Positions 1-8,312 of a DNA stretch of 64,000 bases are shown in pieces. Source of the DNA: Burkholderiaceae bacterium 16 (GTDB lineage: Bacteria > Pseudomonadota > Gammaproteobacteria > Burkholderiales > Burkholderiaceae); NCBI GenBank assembly GCA_000955785.1, contig JYOD01000086.1, positions 36,951 through 100,950 of the forward strand, in the 5' to 3' direction. The stretch's first letter is position 1, and each line of letters starts with the position of its first letter. The notes beneath the pieces are model-generated. The model was not told where the DNA came from, searched no databases, and saw nothing but the letters and a program-made list of their open reading frames with translations. A program made the translations under genes and the position numbers.

Positions 1-17
1 CCCTTTTGTATGCGGTT

Positions 18-296
18 CTACGCGGCCTCCACGAGGTTGCGCACTTTTTTTGGGACAGATCCTTTCGATTTGTTTGGGTTCGCGCCAAAGCAATCACATC
101 CACGCTCGGACTTGAATTGGACGCACAGCAGAAACGTTTTGCGACGGCCTCTGAATGGCGTGGTTTCTCGGAGCAAATCTGATGAACGGGTCTGGGTAGC
201 GCTGGACTTTCTGGCGTTCGGCGGGCTTCTTGTGGTGTACTGGCTGATGGTAAGCAAGCGGGCCTGAGCAGCAGGGGTCATGGCGGCAATTTGCAT
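18..296 (-). CDS. Possible small hypothetical protein at the window edge
   Basis: An open frame of 92 codons, rich in Arg, Thr and Ser. I recognise no domain, signal peptide or membrane segment. The sequence around 168-186 recurs inverted at the last 19 bases of the window, so this stretch may belong to a repeated element whose other copy lies beyond the right edge. There is no convincing ribosome binding site, and an overlapping plus-strand frame is equally open, so coding status is doubtful. Confidence 0.22.
   Translation of the reverse strand: MQIAAMTPAAQARLLTISQYTTRSPPNARKSSATQTRSSDLLRETTPFRGRRKTFLLCVQFKSERGCDCFGANPNKSKGSVPKKVRNLVEAA
168..186 (+). repeat. 19-bp inverted match to the right window end, left copy
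   Basis: This 19-mer begins TCGGAGCAAATC and is the exact reverse complement of 63982-64000. The right copy is cut by the window edge, so the true length of the repeat is unknown. Sequence on the internal side of the match differs between the two copies. Confidence 0.6.
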
Positions 297-388
297 GGGC
301 GGAGGCAGGGGCAGGGTTGGCCCCCAACCTCCGGTTGTCAGTCTTTGGTAGCATTACCGATCGTCACTGATGGAAATGCGCGCTGCCA

Positions 389-1549
389 ATGCCCCAGATC
401 GATCTGCGAACGACGGTCTTCCTTTCATCGGTCATGTCGGCCCCGATGTCGGTTGTCCTGCTGTCGGCCTATTACAGTTTTCCGCGCAACATCAAGGGGA
501 TCGGGTACTGGGTAACTGGCTCGCTGGTCCTGGTCGTCACGCCGGTGCTGTTCTGGTTGCGGGGTATCGCGCCGGACTGGCTCTCGATCGTGGTGGGCAA
601 TGCGCTGTTGCTCGGCGCCGTTGGCCTGTGGACGCTGGCGATACAGGCGTTCTATGGTCGGCCGCAAACGCGCAGGCTCGTCGCCGGACTCACGGCGCAG
701 GCGACCCTGCTGCTGGCCTGGTTCGCGCTTGCGGCCCCGAACTATGTGGCCCGGGTGGTCATCGCGACGTTCTTCGTGTCGATCTTCTACGTGATGCAAT
801 GCGTCCTGATCCTGCGCAACGGAGAGCGGCATTTCAGTACCTACTTCTTTGGCGGCCTGATGGCCGCCCAGACGCTGGTGGTGACGGTGCGCTTCGCGAC
901 CAGCCTGTTCGCGGGCCTGGCCGAGCAAACGCTCTTCGCCCCCGACGACATCATCCAGATTATCTATCTCAGCTCCAACACGCTCATGGTCCTGGCGCTG
1001 TCGGTCGCCTTCATGCTGGTGATCACGCGGCGCCTGCATGTGGAACTCGACATCCTCTCCAGGACCGATCCGCTGACGCAGTTGCTCAATCGCCGCGCGC
1101 TGTACGATGCCGGCCAGCGTGAACTGGACCGGATGCAGGTGGATGGCGGCGAGATGGCCTTGCTGATGATCGACCTGGACCACTTCAAGCGCGTCAACGA
1201 CAGCCTGGGGCATGCCGAAGGCGACCGGGTGCTGAAGGAATTCTCGGCCATGCTCAAGCGCGAGTTGCCGGCCCACGCCTACCCCGGCCGCTTCGGCGGA
1301 GAGGAATTCCTGGTATTGCTGCCGCGTACCGGCATGGACGGCGCGCTGCCCCTGGCGGAGCGCCTGCGGTCAACGTCCCCGCGGTTCTTCGGCAAGCGCA
1401 CCGCCGCGCTCACCATCAGCATCGGCGTGGCCTGCCTGGACAAGACGGAAACGCGCCTCGATGGCGCCATTGGCCGAGCCGACCTGGCCCTCTACCGCGC
1501 CAAGAGCGCGGGCAGGAACCGGGTCGAAGCGATGATGGAAGTCGCCTGA
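389..1549 (+). CDS. Membrane-bound GGDEF-domain diguanylate cyclase
   Basis: This 386-residue protein should make cyclic di-GMP from two GTP at the inner membrane. The N-terminal ~215 residues hold about six or seven hydrophobic segments, probably a membrane sensor. The C-terminal ~165 residues form a GGDEF domain with the active-site GGEEF at about 303-307 and upstream DLDHFKRVND for metal and substrate binding. The RxxD inhibitory site normally found just before GGEEF is absent (the residues there are HAYPGRF), so product inhibition may be lost. Start chosen at ATG 389; the ribosome site (GGAA further upstream) is weak. It stands alone, with no EAL partner nearby. Its role on this element is unknown; c-di-GMP could influence pili or attachment. 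Confidence 0.88.
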   Translation: MPQIDLRTTVFLSSVMSAPMSVVLLSAYYSFPRNIKGIGYWVTGSLVLVVTPVLFWLRGIAPDWLSIVVGNALLLGAVGLWTLAIQAFYGRPQTRRLVAGLTAQATLLLAWFALAAPNYVARVVIATFFVSIFYVMQCVLILRNGERHFSTYFFGGLMAAQTLVVTVRFATSLFAGLAEQTLFAPDDIIQIIYLSSNTLMVLALSVAFMLVITRRLHVELDILSRTDPLTQLLNRRALYDAGQRELDRMQVDGGEMALLMIDLDHFKRVNDSLGHAEGDRVLKEFSAMLKRELPAHAYPGRFGGEEFLVLLPRTGMDGALPLAERLRSTSPRFFGKRTAALTISIGVACLDKTETRLDGAIGRADLALYRAKSAGRNRVEAMMEVA

Positions 1550-2008
1550 GTTGTAGCCCAGGACGCTTTGGCTCACGATCGGCACGCAGTCCAAGCTCAT
1601 GCCGCAAGCCAGGTTGGCTACCGTGCCGGTCATTGCGCCGATGTGATCGGACGCCTGGAACACGCAGACAATCAGAGTGAAGTCCTGGCGGCTACCCGTT
1701 TGGACACCCGTGGGCTCGTCTTCGTCCTCACTCTGCACACAGCCGCGCTCGATACCCCGAGAGAACAACATCCATAGCCCGCTCCAGCGGACAGGCACCA
1801 GTGCGACTTGGACGCGCGCCGCAATTGCCATTTTTGTCCTGGCTCCGAATCACGACAGTTTTTCATGTGCATTCGTCGCCCAATCCTGCCGTCAGTTTGA
1901 CGACACTGAATCCCGTAAATACATCGAACCGTGGGAGCACCGCTATCTCGATCTACGTTGCTATTCGCATTGTTACCTCATGCAATCATTGCTCGGCAAT
2001 TTTCAATC
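1550..2008. other. Intergenic stretch before the partition genes
   Basis: I see no supported gene here. A minus-strand frame from about 1831 into the cyclase 3' end contains a protein-like hydrophobic stretch (LIVCVFQASDHIGAMTGTVA) but has no ribosome site and overlaps the cyclase gene, so it may be a relic. The last 150 bases, directly upstream of the ParM-like operon, are where a centromere-like site would be expected, but I found no clear iterons. Confidence 0.4.
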
Positions 2009-2245
2009 ATGAAAAAGCAACACAGAATCGCTGTTCAGGTGACGATCTCGTCCTCTGATGGCCCTCTTTTCGAGAAGCTCAGCGCCTTTGCAAGCCACGC
2101 AGGGAGCAGAGAGCGTGCTCATTACATTAGGGCCTTACTAATTCGTGGGTACGAAGTACTTGAGCGAGTTCCCAGCGTTAGTGCTTTGCCCAATCAATCG
2201 CCATCGGCTGTCCCGCGTGCGACTGTAAAGCTACACAAATTCTAG
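2009..2245 (+). CDS. Small protein upstream of a ParM-like ATPase, possible ParR-type adaptor
   Basis: A 78-residue basic protein. Its central part (SRERAHYIRALLIRGYEVL) resembles the helix pair seen in small ribbon-helix-helix plasmid proteins, and the N-terminal IAVQVTIS could be the strand. It ends 9 bases before the ParM-like gene, so the two are probably co-transcribed. In actin-type partition systems the companion gene encodes the centromere-binding adaptor, although it usually follows the ATPase. The function is therefore inferred from position and size. ATG 2009 was chosen because upstream in-frame sequence looks non-coding. Confidence 0.6.
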   Translation: MKKQHRIAVQVTISSSDGPLFEKLSAFASHAGSRERAHYIRALLIRGYEVLERVPSVSALPNQSPSAVPRATVKLHKF

Positions 2246-2254
2246 GAGTAGGTA

Positions 2255-3289
2255 ATGTCGGAAAAGGTTACAGACCAACTTGTTGTGGGAATGGACATTG
2301 GATATGGCAACATAAAAATGGACTGGGGAGACGGCGACCTTGCGTACCCAGCGCGAGTGAAGCCTGATTGGTTCGGTGCGACCGAAAGCCATAAACTGAA
2401 TGGGATGCGAGCCAGCTATGATGAAGTAAAGGTGTTAGTAAATGGCCGGTACTATTGGATTGGTCCGGATACCCATCTATACGTTCCCGAGCCGATAGTG
2501 ACTGATACCTATAGTGACAGCCCAGAATACGAGGCGCACGTCATTGGAGGCCTGCACTACATGTTTCGCAAGAGCGGCGTCATTAGAAGGTCCATCCACA
2601 AGCTCGTACTCGGATTGCCGCTCTCGCAGTTTTCTCTGAGACGAGAAACGTTGCGTCAACGCTATCAGGGGAAGCGGCTCTCAATTCCAACACCTCCCCC
2701 GCTCGAAGCCCGATACGGCCCTGAAATTGCGGTACGCATCCAGAATGTCGAGGTTGTCCCGCAACCCGTTGGGAGCTTAGTGTACTGGGCGACGAGAGAG
2801 GGAAGCGAGGAAGACCTCAACGGCGAGCGCGCCAATTTGGTCATTGACCCGGGTGAGCGAACTTTCGATTGGTATGCAGCCAAGGGCACGAAGCCAATCT
2901 ACGACGAATCGGGAGCTATCCCGGAAGGGATGGCATCCATTATTTACAGACTGGCGAATACGATGACGAGAGAATTAGGGATACATATCGACTATTACAC
3001 AGCAAGCCGTGGGTTAAGGCGGAACGAGCTTGCACTGATCGGCGCGGGAATGATCGACATGCGCCCCTTCCATGCGAAGGCGAAAGAATTTGCGGACGAG
3101 GTAACGGATCAACTCAAGAAGCGTTTGGTGTCGACAGTGTTCGACAATGTGGTGCTCACCGGCGGTGGGCTGCCGTTATTTGAGGAGGCAATCCGAAAGT
3201 GCTTCCCTCCCGACATAGTTCGAGTTGTCGCCGAGCCGATGATGGCAAACGCTCGGGGTTTCTATCAATGGGGAGCAGCGGAAGACTGA
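2255..3289 (+). CDS. ParM/StbA-family actin-like plasmid segregation ATPase
   Basis: This 344-residue protein has the actin-fold landmarks: phosphate-1 loop VGMDIGYGNIK (about 11-21), phosphate-2 loop LVIDPGERTFDW (about 195-206) and adenosine loop VVLTGGG (about 305-311). ParM-family proteins polymerise with ATP and push plasmid copies apart. The start ATG has a good ribosome site (AGGAG, 7 bases upstream). It follows a small putative DNA-binding gene with a 9-base gap. The base composition is less GC-rich than the transfer genes, suggesting a different origin. It could also belong to the actin-like proteins of PRTRC cassettes, but no other PRTRC gene is nearby. Confidence 0.82.
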   Translation: MSEKVTDQLVVGMDIGYGNIKMDWGDGDLAYPARVKPDWFGATESHKLNGMRASYDEVKVLVNGRYYWIGPDTHLYVPEPIVTDTYSDSPEYEAHVIGGLHYMFRKSGVIRRSIHKLVLGLPLSQFSLRRETLRQRYQGKRLSIPTPPPLEARYGPEIAVRIQNVEVVPQPVGSLVYWATREGSEEDLNGERANLVIDPGERTFDWYAAKGTKPIYDESGAIPEGMASIIYRLANTMTRELGIHIDYYTASRGLRRNELALIGAGMIDMRPFHAKAKEFADEVTDQLKKRLVSTVFDNVVLTGGGLPLFEEAIRKCFPPDIVRVVAEPMMANARGFYQWGAAED

Positions 3290-3393
3290 CAGGGGCAGCT
3301 AGGCTCCGATCCCGCGCCTAGCGACGCGATCGATTGGAGCGCGGGCCGGTTCCTTTTGAGCAAAAAATTGGTCGACGACGAAATAAGTACCAA

Positions 3394-3439
3394 GGATTGT
3401 GTTCAAGTGCGACACAGGTGTCGCACTTGAACACAATCC
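3394..3439. repeat. Perfect 22-bp inverted repeat with a 2-base loop
   Basis: The arm 3394-3415 (starting GGATTGTGTTCAAGTGCG) is exactly complementary to 3418-3439, separated only by AG. There is no T-run on either side, so a terminator is unlikely. A cruciform of this perfection just before a truncated gene suggests two insertion-sequence ends joined head to head, or a recombination or protein-binding site. Confidence 0.85.
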
Positions 3440-3475
3440 CTAACCGACACCGCAGGCCCGCGGCATGACATCTCC

Positions 3476-3901
3476 TTGCCCCCGGGGACTGTGAGAGACG
3501 CACACCTGGCTGAGCTGAGAGCAATGGCCGTACCCGCAGTACCGTTTGCGTGGGTCGTTTGCGGCGCCGCGCAGCCATTCTTGCAGGTTATATACGACGT
3601 TGAGGTGCCACGGATCGCCTTTGGGCGCGTCTGCCTGATCGGGGACGCGGCATTCGTGGTCAGGCCGCATGCAGCGGCCGGAACCGCCAGGGCAGCAGTT
3701 GATGCCTGGTCCCTGGCGGGCGCCTTGAAGCGTCACGGGGACGTGGGGGCTGCACTGGCCGATGGGGAATCGGGACAACTTGCACTTGGACAGCAATTGC
3801 TCGAGCGCACGCGGCGCATTAGCCACCGCTCCCAGGTGGACTGCAATTGGGTTGCGGGCGACCCCGAGTTGATCTTCGGGCTGCATGGACCCGGGGCATG
3901 A
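3476..3901 (+). pseudogene. C-terminal remnant of an FAD-dependent aromatic monooxygenase
   Basis: About 140 residues match the C-terminal third of flavin monooxygenases of the 2,6-dihydroxypyridine hydroxylase type. The typical FAD-pyrophosphate GD motif is present (GRVCLIGDAAFVVRPHAAAG at about 51-70), followed by the helix DAWSLAGAL. The N-terminal Rossmann fold (GxGxxG) and substrate domain are missing; a normal enzyme is near 380-400 residues. Upstream lies a perfect long palindrome, probably marking the deletion or insertion breakpoint. No credible start codon exists, so this is a dead fragment. Confidence 0.78.
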
Positions 3902-4060
3902 ACGTGCACCCAACCCGCCAGAGCGGACCACCACGACATCGGCAGTATTTCTCATTGCGCCTCTCGCTCGTTGTCTGAGTCTTCTCGTGCCACCATAGTC
4001 CGTCCTCGCAAGCGCAGAACCACACTGATGTCAGTGCCGGCCGTGGACTTCCGCGGACAA

Positions 4061-5356
4061 CTAGTGGTATCCGGCCACGCCAACGGCAGCGCGCCGCACG
4101 GGCCGGCGGTCGATTAGCGCACGTGCGGAATCGGGCCGTCCGTCCTTGATATAGGCGGCCACCAGGGTCAGTTCTACGAGGTCGCGCTGCGCGCGGCTAC
4201 CCCCAATGCGGGCGGTCTCGGGCAACGCCAGTTCCAGTGCGCGAATCGCCCTGTCCCATTCTTCTGCCGCATAGGCGGCAAAGCCTTCGGCGATGCCGAT
4301 CACCACATCGCTGGCGGGGTATTGGTTCACAGCGAGCTTGTCGCGGATCTCCTCCACTCGCAGCTGAAGCGCTTCGTGGTCTTCTTCAACGATGCATGCA
4401 ATTAGCGCATGGACATCCGCATAGCCCAGCCCGGCCGTGGGGAAGCAGCGTAGCGCGTGGTCGTGCACCACACGCCATGCAGTGGCATCGCGGGAGTGGC
4501 CTGCCAGTTCCGCGCGCCAGAGGAACGACGCCGAATCGGTGACCACGTTGATGGGCGGCCCCCACGCGCCACCAGGGCAAACACTCGTACGATACGCGTC
4601 CCAAGCGCGTTCCAGGCGACCCACAGCCAACGCCGCCAGCGCCACGTGCCAAGACAGATGGCAATGGGTCAGGCTGCGCTTGTCGTGCTGCGGCATCCAG
4701 CCTTCAAGAAAATCGACGATCGCGGCCGACTCGCCGCGTTCGTACATCACGTGCGCGCGGAAATGGGCGGCGTGGGCATGGCGGGGATTGGCGGCGAAGG
4801 CGCGCTCAATTAGTGTCCATGCCTCGTCGAGCCGGCCTGTCTCGCAGGCGGCGAATCCGTACACCGTATTAAACCACCAGTCGCTCCCGTAGGCAGGCGC
4901 AAGCGATGCCAGCAGTTGATAGAGTTGTTCCTCGTGATCTGGCTCGCCGCTAAAACCATACAGGCCGAATACGCTGGTGGCAGGGGCCAGCACCATCGCG
5001 TCTCGCGGCCAGGTCTTGAGGTGTTCATGCATCGCCTGCATTGCCTGCACCGACTTGCCTTCTACTCCGAGCGCCACCACGTTGACGTGGCTTTGCTCGC
5101 GTAGCGTGGCGGATGCCACCATTTGCCGCGCCTTTGTGGCCAGTCCACGCGCGGGTAGCACGTCAGCATCGAGGAACATGCCGCGTGCCAACGCGATCTG
5201 GGCGAGGGCAAAGGCAGGATCGGCCTTCAGGGCTGCGGCCAGGTACTCCCGGTATCCAGCCACGCCGGAGATCACGCTGTCGACGCCAGACGCATAGGCG
5301 TCGCGCGCCGCCTGCGACGGGGTCGACAATGGCAATCCATATCGGTCTTCCAACAT
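4061..5356 (-). CDS. TTC38-like tetratricopeptide-repeat protein
   Basis: A 431-residue soluble protein built of TPR-like helix pairs throughout, for example YREYLAAALKADPAFALAQ near the N terminus and RAIRALELALPETARIGG near the C terminus. The arrangement resembles the TTC38 family, whose bacterial members are often found beside catabolic genes and whose function is unknown. No signal peptide or membrane segment is seen. The ATG has GGGAG about 6 bases upstream. The neighbour is a remnant of a pyridine-type monooxygenase; the pair may be cargo from a catabolic cluster. Confidence 0.75.
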   Translation of the reverse strand: MLEDRYGLPLSTPSQAARDAYASGVDSVISGVAGYREYLAAALKADPAFALAQIALARGMFLDADVLPARGLATKARQMVASATLREQSHVNVVALGVEGKSVQAMQAMHEHLKTWPRDAMVLAPATSVFGLYGFSGEPDHEEQLYQLLASLAPAYGSDWWFNTVYGFAACETGRLDEAWTLIERAFAANPRHAHAAHFRAHVMYERGESAAIVDFLEGWMPQHDKRSLTHCHLSWHVALAALAVGRLERAWDAYRTSVCPGGAWGPPINVVTDSASFLWRAELAGHSRDATAWRVVHDHALRCFPTAGLGYADVHALIACIVEEDHEALQLRVEEIRDKLAVNQYPASDVVIGIAEGFAAYAAEEWDRAIRALELALPETARIGGSRAQRDLVELTLVAAYIKDGRPDSARALIDRRPVRRAAVGVAGYH

Positions 5357-5808
5357 GGCACACTCCCGCGGTTAGGGCGATTAGTACACATTCTGAATGT
5401 GGGCCGGGGCGCCCGGCGTCGGCCGTGTCCGTTATTTATAGTGCACGCGGCGTTCCTCCGCCGCTTCGCCAACGTCTCTTGTTCGACGCGGCCTTTTAGT
5501 ACCGTGGGCAAGGATGGCCGAATCTGGCCGTGGCCGATCACAGCCGTCTGCGTTCGGCATACTATGCCGCCATTCAGCGATGGCTTCTCGCATCTCATCT
5601 CTCTGTAGCTGCCCTAACTATTGGGCTCTCCTGGTTTTTGCGAAGAACCCATCCCTTGAGGGAGAGGTCCCCTCGTGGGTTGACAATGCTGCTGGGGGGC
5701 GGCGATGAAAAATGCGGTGATGCCTGGCATCCGTGGACTGCAGCGGCAGTCCGAAAACGCGGCGATAGGCTGCCGAGCTTCCTACATGGCGAGAGAGCCG
5801 GTCACGGC
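5357..5808. other. Intergenic stretch between TPR gene and accessory operon
   Basis: About 450 bases without a supported gene. The left part should contain the promoter of the minus-strand TPR gene. The right part lies downstream of the minus-strand gene ending at 5809 and contains CCTTGAGGGAGAGG, which may form part of a terminator. Open frames here are short and lack ribosome sites. Confidence 0.45.
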
Positions 5809-6189
5809 CTACCCCTCGAAGGTGCCATCCGGTCGATAAACCACGTGGCGATTGCCGATATTGAGTGCCTTGTCGCGCAGGACCTGCGTGAACATCGTCT
5901 CCGGTACCGTAATGCCGAGTTCGGCCAGCTTGCGGCGGAAGTAGGACAGGCCCGCACCCATCGAAGCGCCATCGTCCAGGTTGTGGTACATGAAATCCTC
6001 CGGTGGCTCCTCCACCGAGTCGCACAGGTCGGGATCCTCCGTGTCCGCATCAACCACCCCGGCAGTCTGGGCCACCGGCGCACGCAGGTGCTCCACCCAG
6101 AGAAAGAAGTGGTGAAGCGGTCGGTCCCAGCCGAGTACGACATCAATCGCGTTGGTGCCGTGGACGGTTTGAAAGTGATGCTGACTCAT
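5809..6189 (-). CDS. Hypothetical plasmid protein next to DUF932 gene
   Basis: A 126-residue acidic, soluble protein that I do not recognise. It contains VVLGWDRPLHHFFLWV near the N terminus and a C-terminal part (ETMFTQVLRDKALNIGNRHV) that looks folded. Start ATG 6189 has GGAG 6 bases upstream and is preceded by a 9-bp stem-loop. It lies 55 bases downstream of the DUF932 gene on the same strand, so the two are likely one transcription unit. Confidence 0.72.
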   Translation of the reverse strand: MSQHHFQTVHGTNAIDVVLGWDRPLHHFFLWVEHLRAPVAQTAGVVDADTEDPDLCDSVEEPPEDFMYHNLDDGASMGAGLSYFRRKLAELGITVPETMFTQVLRDKALNIGNRHVVYRPDGTFEG

Positions 6190-6210
6190 GGCAATCTCCA
6201 GTGAAGCGCC

Positions 6211-6232
6211 CCGCCAGCCTTTCGGCTGGCGG
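6211..6232 (-). promoter_or_regulatory. Stem-loop leader before the 126-residue gene
   Basis: A perfect 9-bp stem (CCGCCAGCC/GGCTGGCGG, loop TTTC) sits between the DUF932 stop and the next start, 11 bases before the GGAG ribosome site. It has no T-run. Comparable stem-loops precede other genes in this window, so a leader role is as likely as attenuation. Confidence 0.6.
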
Positions 6233-6244
6233 CGGCGAAACGTC

Positions 6245-7216
6245 TTACAGTGCTTCCAGCGCTTTGAGCGCCTTTTCCTTGGCGTTGGCGCCAATGCCGA
6301 ACCAAGCGGAGTTCAGGCGATTGTCCTGACCGCGTGCGCGGATATGGAAATCGTGGTACTCGGTGACCGCGTTAAGCAGCCCCCATGCCGTACCCCTGAC
6401 ACCGTCCAACTCGGCGCCCTTGCCGGCGCCATTGAATAGCCCCATAACGGTCTTGTAGCCTCGCGACTTGGTGACATCCGGCGTCGCAATCGAACTCATC
6501 AAGGACTGCAGCACGGCGTCAGCCTGCGCGGCCGAGACCGGCTTCCGGGACAAGTTCTTCATGCGGTCGATGAAGGTGCCGAAGACCTTCTCGCCGATCA
6601 GGCCGAGCTGGTCCTGCACCACGGTTGGATCGAATTCCGTGTTGTGGCGCACCTTGATCACCGAAGCACTGGCCAACGCGGCTTGCGCGCCGTGCAGGCT
6701 CAGATGCAAGGTGTTGTTGCAAACGACGCGAACCGAGGTGAACTGCGCGGTGGTGGCGAGCGAGCCATCACAAGACGTGGCCAGCAGCAGATAGTTCTTC
6801 ACCGGATCGTTGTCGACCACTTCGGCGTCAAAACCCGTCCTGGCCAGCGCCCAGATTCGGCGCCCGCCCTTCAGGCTGCCCGCGGTCTCGAGCGTGAAGC
6901 CCGAGTGCGCGACCAGGTCACGGAAGAATTCCAGGACCTCGCCCGGCTGGACGACCTTGTAGCGATCGGAAACCACCGCCAGCGGCGCGTTGCTGTCGCT
7001 TCGGTAGAGCACGTGATGCTCCGGGAAGTCGTGCATCTCGCCATTCATGAACTGCACCGTGCTGCGGTGCAGATGCCAATCCAGCTTGGCTTCGCGGCGC
7101 CAGTCTTCGATCGTCGCGTTCTCGGTGAGCTTTTGGCCGAGGCCATGCCATGGCATTGCACCGACGTAGGCCATGGAGGCCGTGCCGTCGAGAGAGAGTT
7201 GTAGTTCGTGAGCCAT
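6245..7216 (-). CDS. DUF932 plasmid/phage-type protein
   Basis: A 323-residue protein of the DUF932 family common on conjugative plasmids and phages; its biochemical function is unknown. Diagnostic stretches include YVGAMPWHGLGQKL near the N terminus, GGRRIWALARTG, and TSVRVVCNNTLHLSL in the middle, which lies where members carry the conserved VC(x)N(T/S) motif. Start ATG 7216 was chosen over the longer frame because AGGAG lies 8 bases upstream. It is followed by a small gene in the same direction. Members are often induced early after plasmid entry, but that is not shown here. Confidence 0.85.
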   Translation of the reverse strand: MAHELQLSLDGTASMAYVGAMPWHGLGQKLTENATIEDWRREAKLDWHLHRSTVQFMNGEMHDFPEHHVLYRSDSNAPLAVVSDRYKVVQPGEVLEFFRDLVAHSGFTLETAGSLKGGRRIWALARTGFDAEVVDNDPVKNYLLLATSCDGSLATTAQFTSVRVVCNNTLHLSLHGAQAALASASVIKVRHNTEFDPTVVQDQLGLIGEKVFGTFIDRMKNLSRKPVSAAQADAVLQSLMSSIATPDVTKSRGYKTVMGLFNGAGKGAELDGVRGTAWGLLNAVTEYHDFHIRARGQDNRLNSAWFGIGANAKEKALKALEAL

Positions 7217-7247
7217 TTGGAATCTCCTGGGTGGCCTTTGTGACAAT

Positions 7248-7262
7248 GCGGCCGGGTGCCGC
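7248..7262 (-). promoter_or_regulatory. Stem-loop leader before DUF932 gene
   Basis: A 5-bp GC stem (GCGGC/GCCGC, 5-base loop) about 20 bases upstream of the AGGAG of the DUF932 gene, one of about ten similarly placed stem-loops. Confidence 0.45.
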
Positions 7263-7319
7263 AAAAGAAAGCCAGGAGGTATCGGACCTTCCGTCTATGC
7301 CTCGTGATGGGCGCAAACG

Positions 7320-7337
7320 GAAGCCCCGAGGGGCTTC
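7320..7337 (-). terminator. Hairpin downstream of the 112-residue gene
   Basis: Perfect 8-bp stem GAAGCCCC/GGGGCTTC with a 2-base loop, 20 bases beyond the stop of the minus-strand gene ending at 7358. On the minus strand it is followed by a weak T-containing stretch (CGTTTG), so it may be only a partial terminator. Confidence 0.45.
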
Positions 7338-7357
7338 ACGAAGTTGTGGGAAGAAGG

Positions 7358-7696
7358 TTAGAACCCGAAGCGTGCGCAGCGCATGCGGGCTAACGGACCG
7401 GTGATGCCGGCAGTGGCCAACTCGTTGACCAGCGCAGCTATACCCGTGTCTTTGTCCGGTACCGGAGTACGGGCCTCTTCGGCATACGGCTGAACGCAGC
7501 ATTTGCGGACCAGAAACGTGTTGCCCCGCTGAATGAGCACCAGCTCAATCTCCAGGGTGCGGAAGCCGGCGATCAACAGGCTGTGCTGCTTCTTGGACTT
7601 GCGTCCTCGCGACGGGCTGACAGCAGCCTCCACTTCAGGGTTCTCTTCGGGCAGGGCGAGATCCAGCCCACCCCGATCGTCTGGGTGCTTTCTCAT
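7358..7696 (-). CDS. Hypothetical basic protein, 112 residues
   Basis: An unrecognised soluble protein. The N-terminal third is charged and probably disordered (basic GRKSKKQH), followed by a strand-rich core (LEIELVLIQRGNTFLVRKC) and a helical C terminus (IAALVNELATAGITGPLARM). AAGGAAA lies about 10 bases before the ATG. It sits 15 bases after the 144-residue gene on the same strand, suggesting an operon. Confidence 0.6.
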   Translation of the reverse strand: MRKHPDDRGGLDLALPEENPEVEAAVSPSRGRKSKKQHSLLIAGFRTLEIELVLIQRGNTFLVRKCCVQPYAEEARTPVPDKDTGIAALVNELATAGITGPLARMRCARFGF

Positions 7697-7711
7697 GTTT
7701 GTTGGATTTCC

Positions 7712-8146
7712 TTACTGCGTCTCGCGACAGCACAAGACGGCAATTACGCTGCGGATGAGCTGTCTGCTGTATTCCTGGCGACTGCCGGACTGCACGCAGA
7801 AATCGACGAGACGATTGGCGCTGTCCGTGACGATCGTGCCGTAAAGTACGAACGATTCCGGAGTCACCTTGTGGAATTGATGGATGCGACCTTCGCTATC
7901 AAAAAAGCGCACGTGATATCGCAAAAACGTGCGCGCGATGAAATCGCGATGGTCGAACACTGGGAGCGCGTGGACCAAATCCCGGCGCTGTAACGCGCCA
8001 ATGGGATAGACCAGGCCGAGCTCGTCTTCTGTGCGGCAAGCGGGCGAAATGAGCCGCGCAATATGCATGGGCTCGTCGCATTCGCGCTCGGGCTGAAGCT
8101 TCCCGAGCCGCCGCATAAATCCCTTGCCTACTGCTACCTCTGTCAT
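7712..8146 (-). CDS. Hypothetical protein, 144 residues
   Basis: An unrecognised protein with regular hydrophobic periodicity in its second half (ARTFLRYHVRFFDSEGR) and Cys near both ends. No signal or membrane segment. The ATG follows a purine-rich AAGGGGGTGA and a 5-bp stem-loop at 8167-8180. It heads a likely minus-strand cluster with the next two genes. Confidence 0.58.
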   Translation of the reverse strand: MTEVAVGKGFMRRLGKLQPERECDEPMHIARLISPACRTEDELGLVYPIGALQRRDLVHALPVFDHRDFIARTFLRYHVRFFDSEGRIHQFHKVTPESFVLYGTIVTDSANRLVDFCVQSGSRQEYSRQLIRSVIAVLCCRETQ

Positions 8147-8166
8147 TTCACCCCCTTCCGGTGCAT

Positions 8167-8180
8167 GCCGCTGCTGCGGC
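8167..8180 (-). promoter_or_regulatory. Stem-loop leader before the 144-residue gene
   Basis: Perfect stem GCCGC/GCGGC with loop TGCT, 20 bases upstream of the minus-strand start at 8146. Same placement as other leader stem-loops of this window. Confidence 0.4.
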
Positions 8181-8264
8181 GATTTGAAAAAGGGGTAACG
8201 GGTTCAATTCTGCATCCTTTTCGGGGCGGCGCGCAAGAGAAACGCCAAGAGAATGAATCGTGAT

Positions 8265-8289
8265 TTGTGGTGACACGCGCGCACCACAA
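8265..8289 (+). promoter_or_regulatory. Stem-loop leader before the helicase relic
   Basis: Perfect 8-bp stem TTGTGGTG/CACCACAA with a 9-base loop, shortly before CGGAGG and the ATG at 8313. Confidence 0.5.
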
Positions 8290-8312
8290 CGGAGGTGTCA
8301 GGAAGAGAAGAC

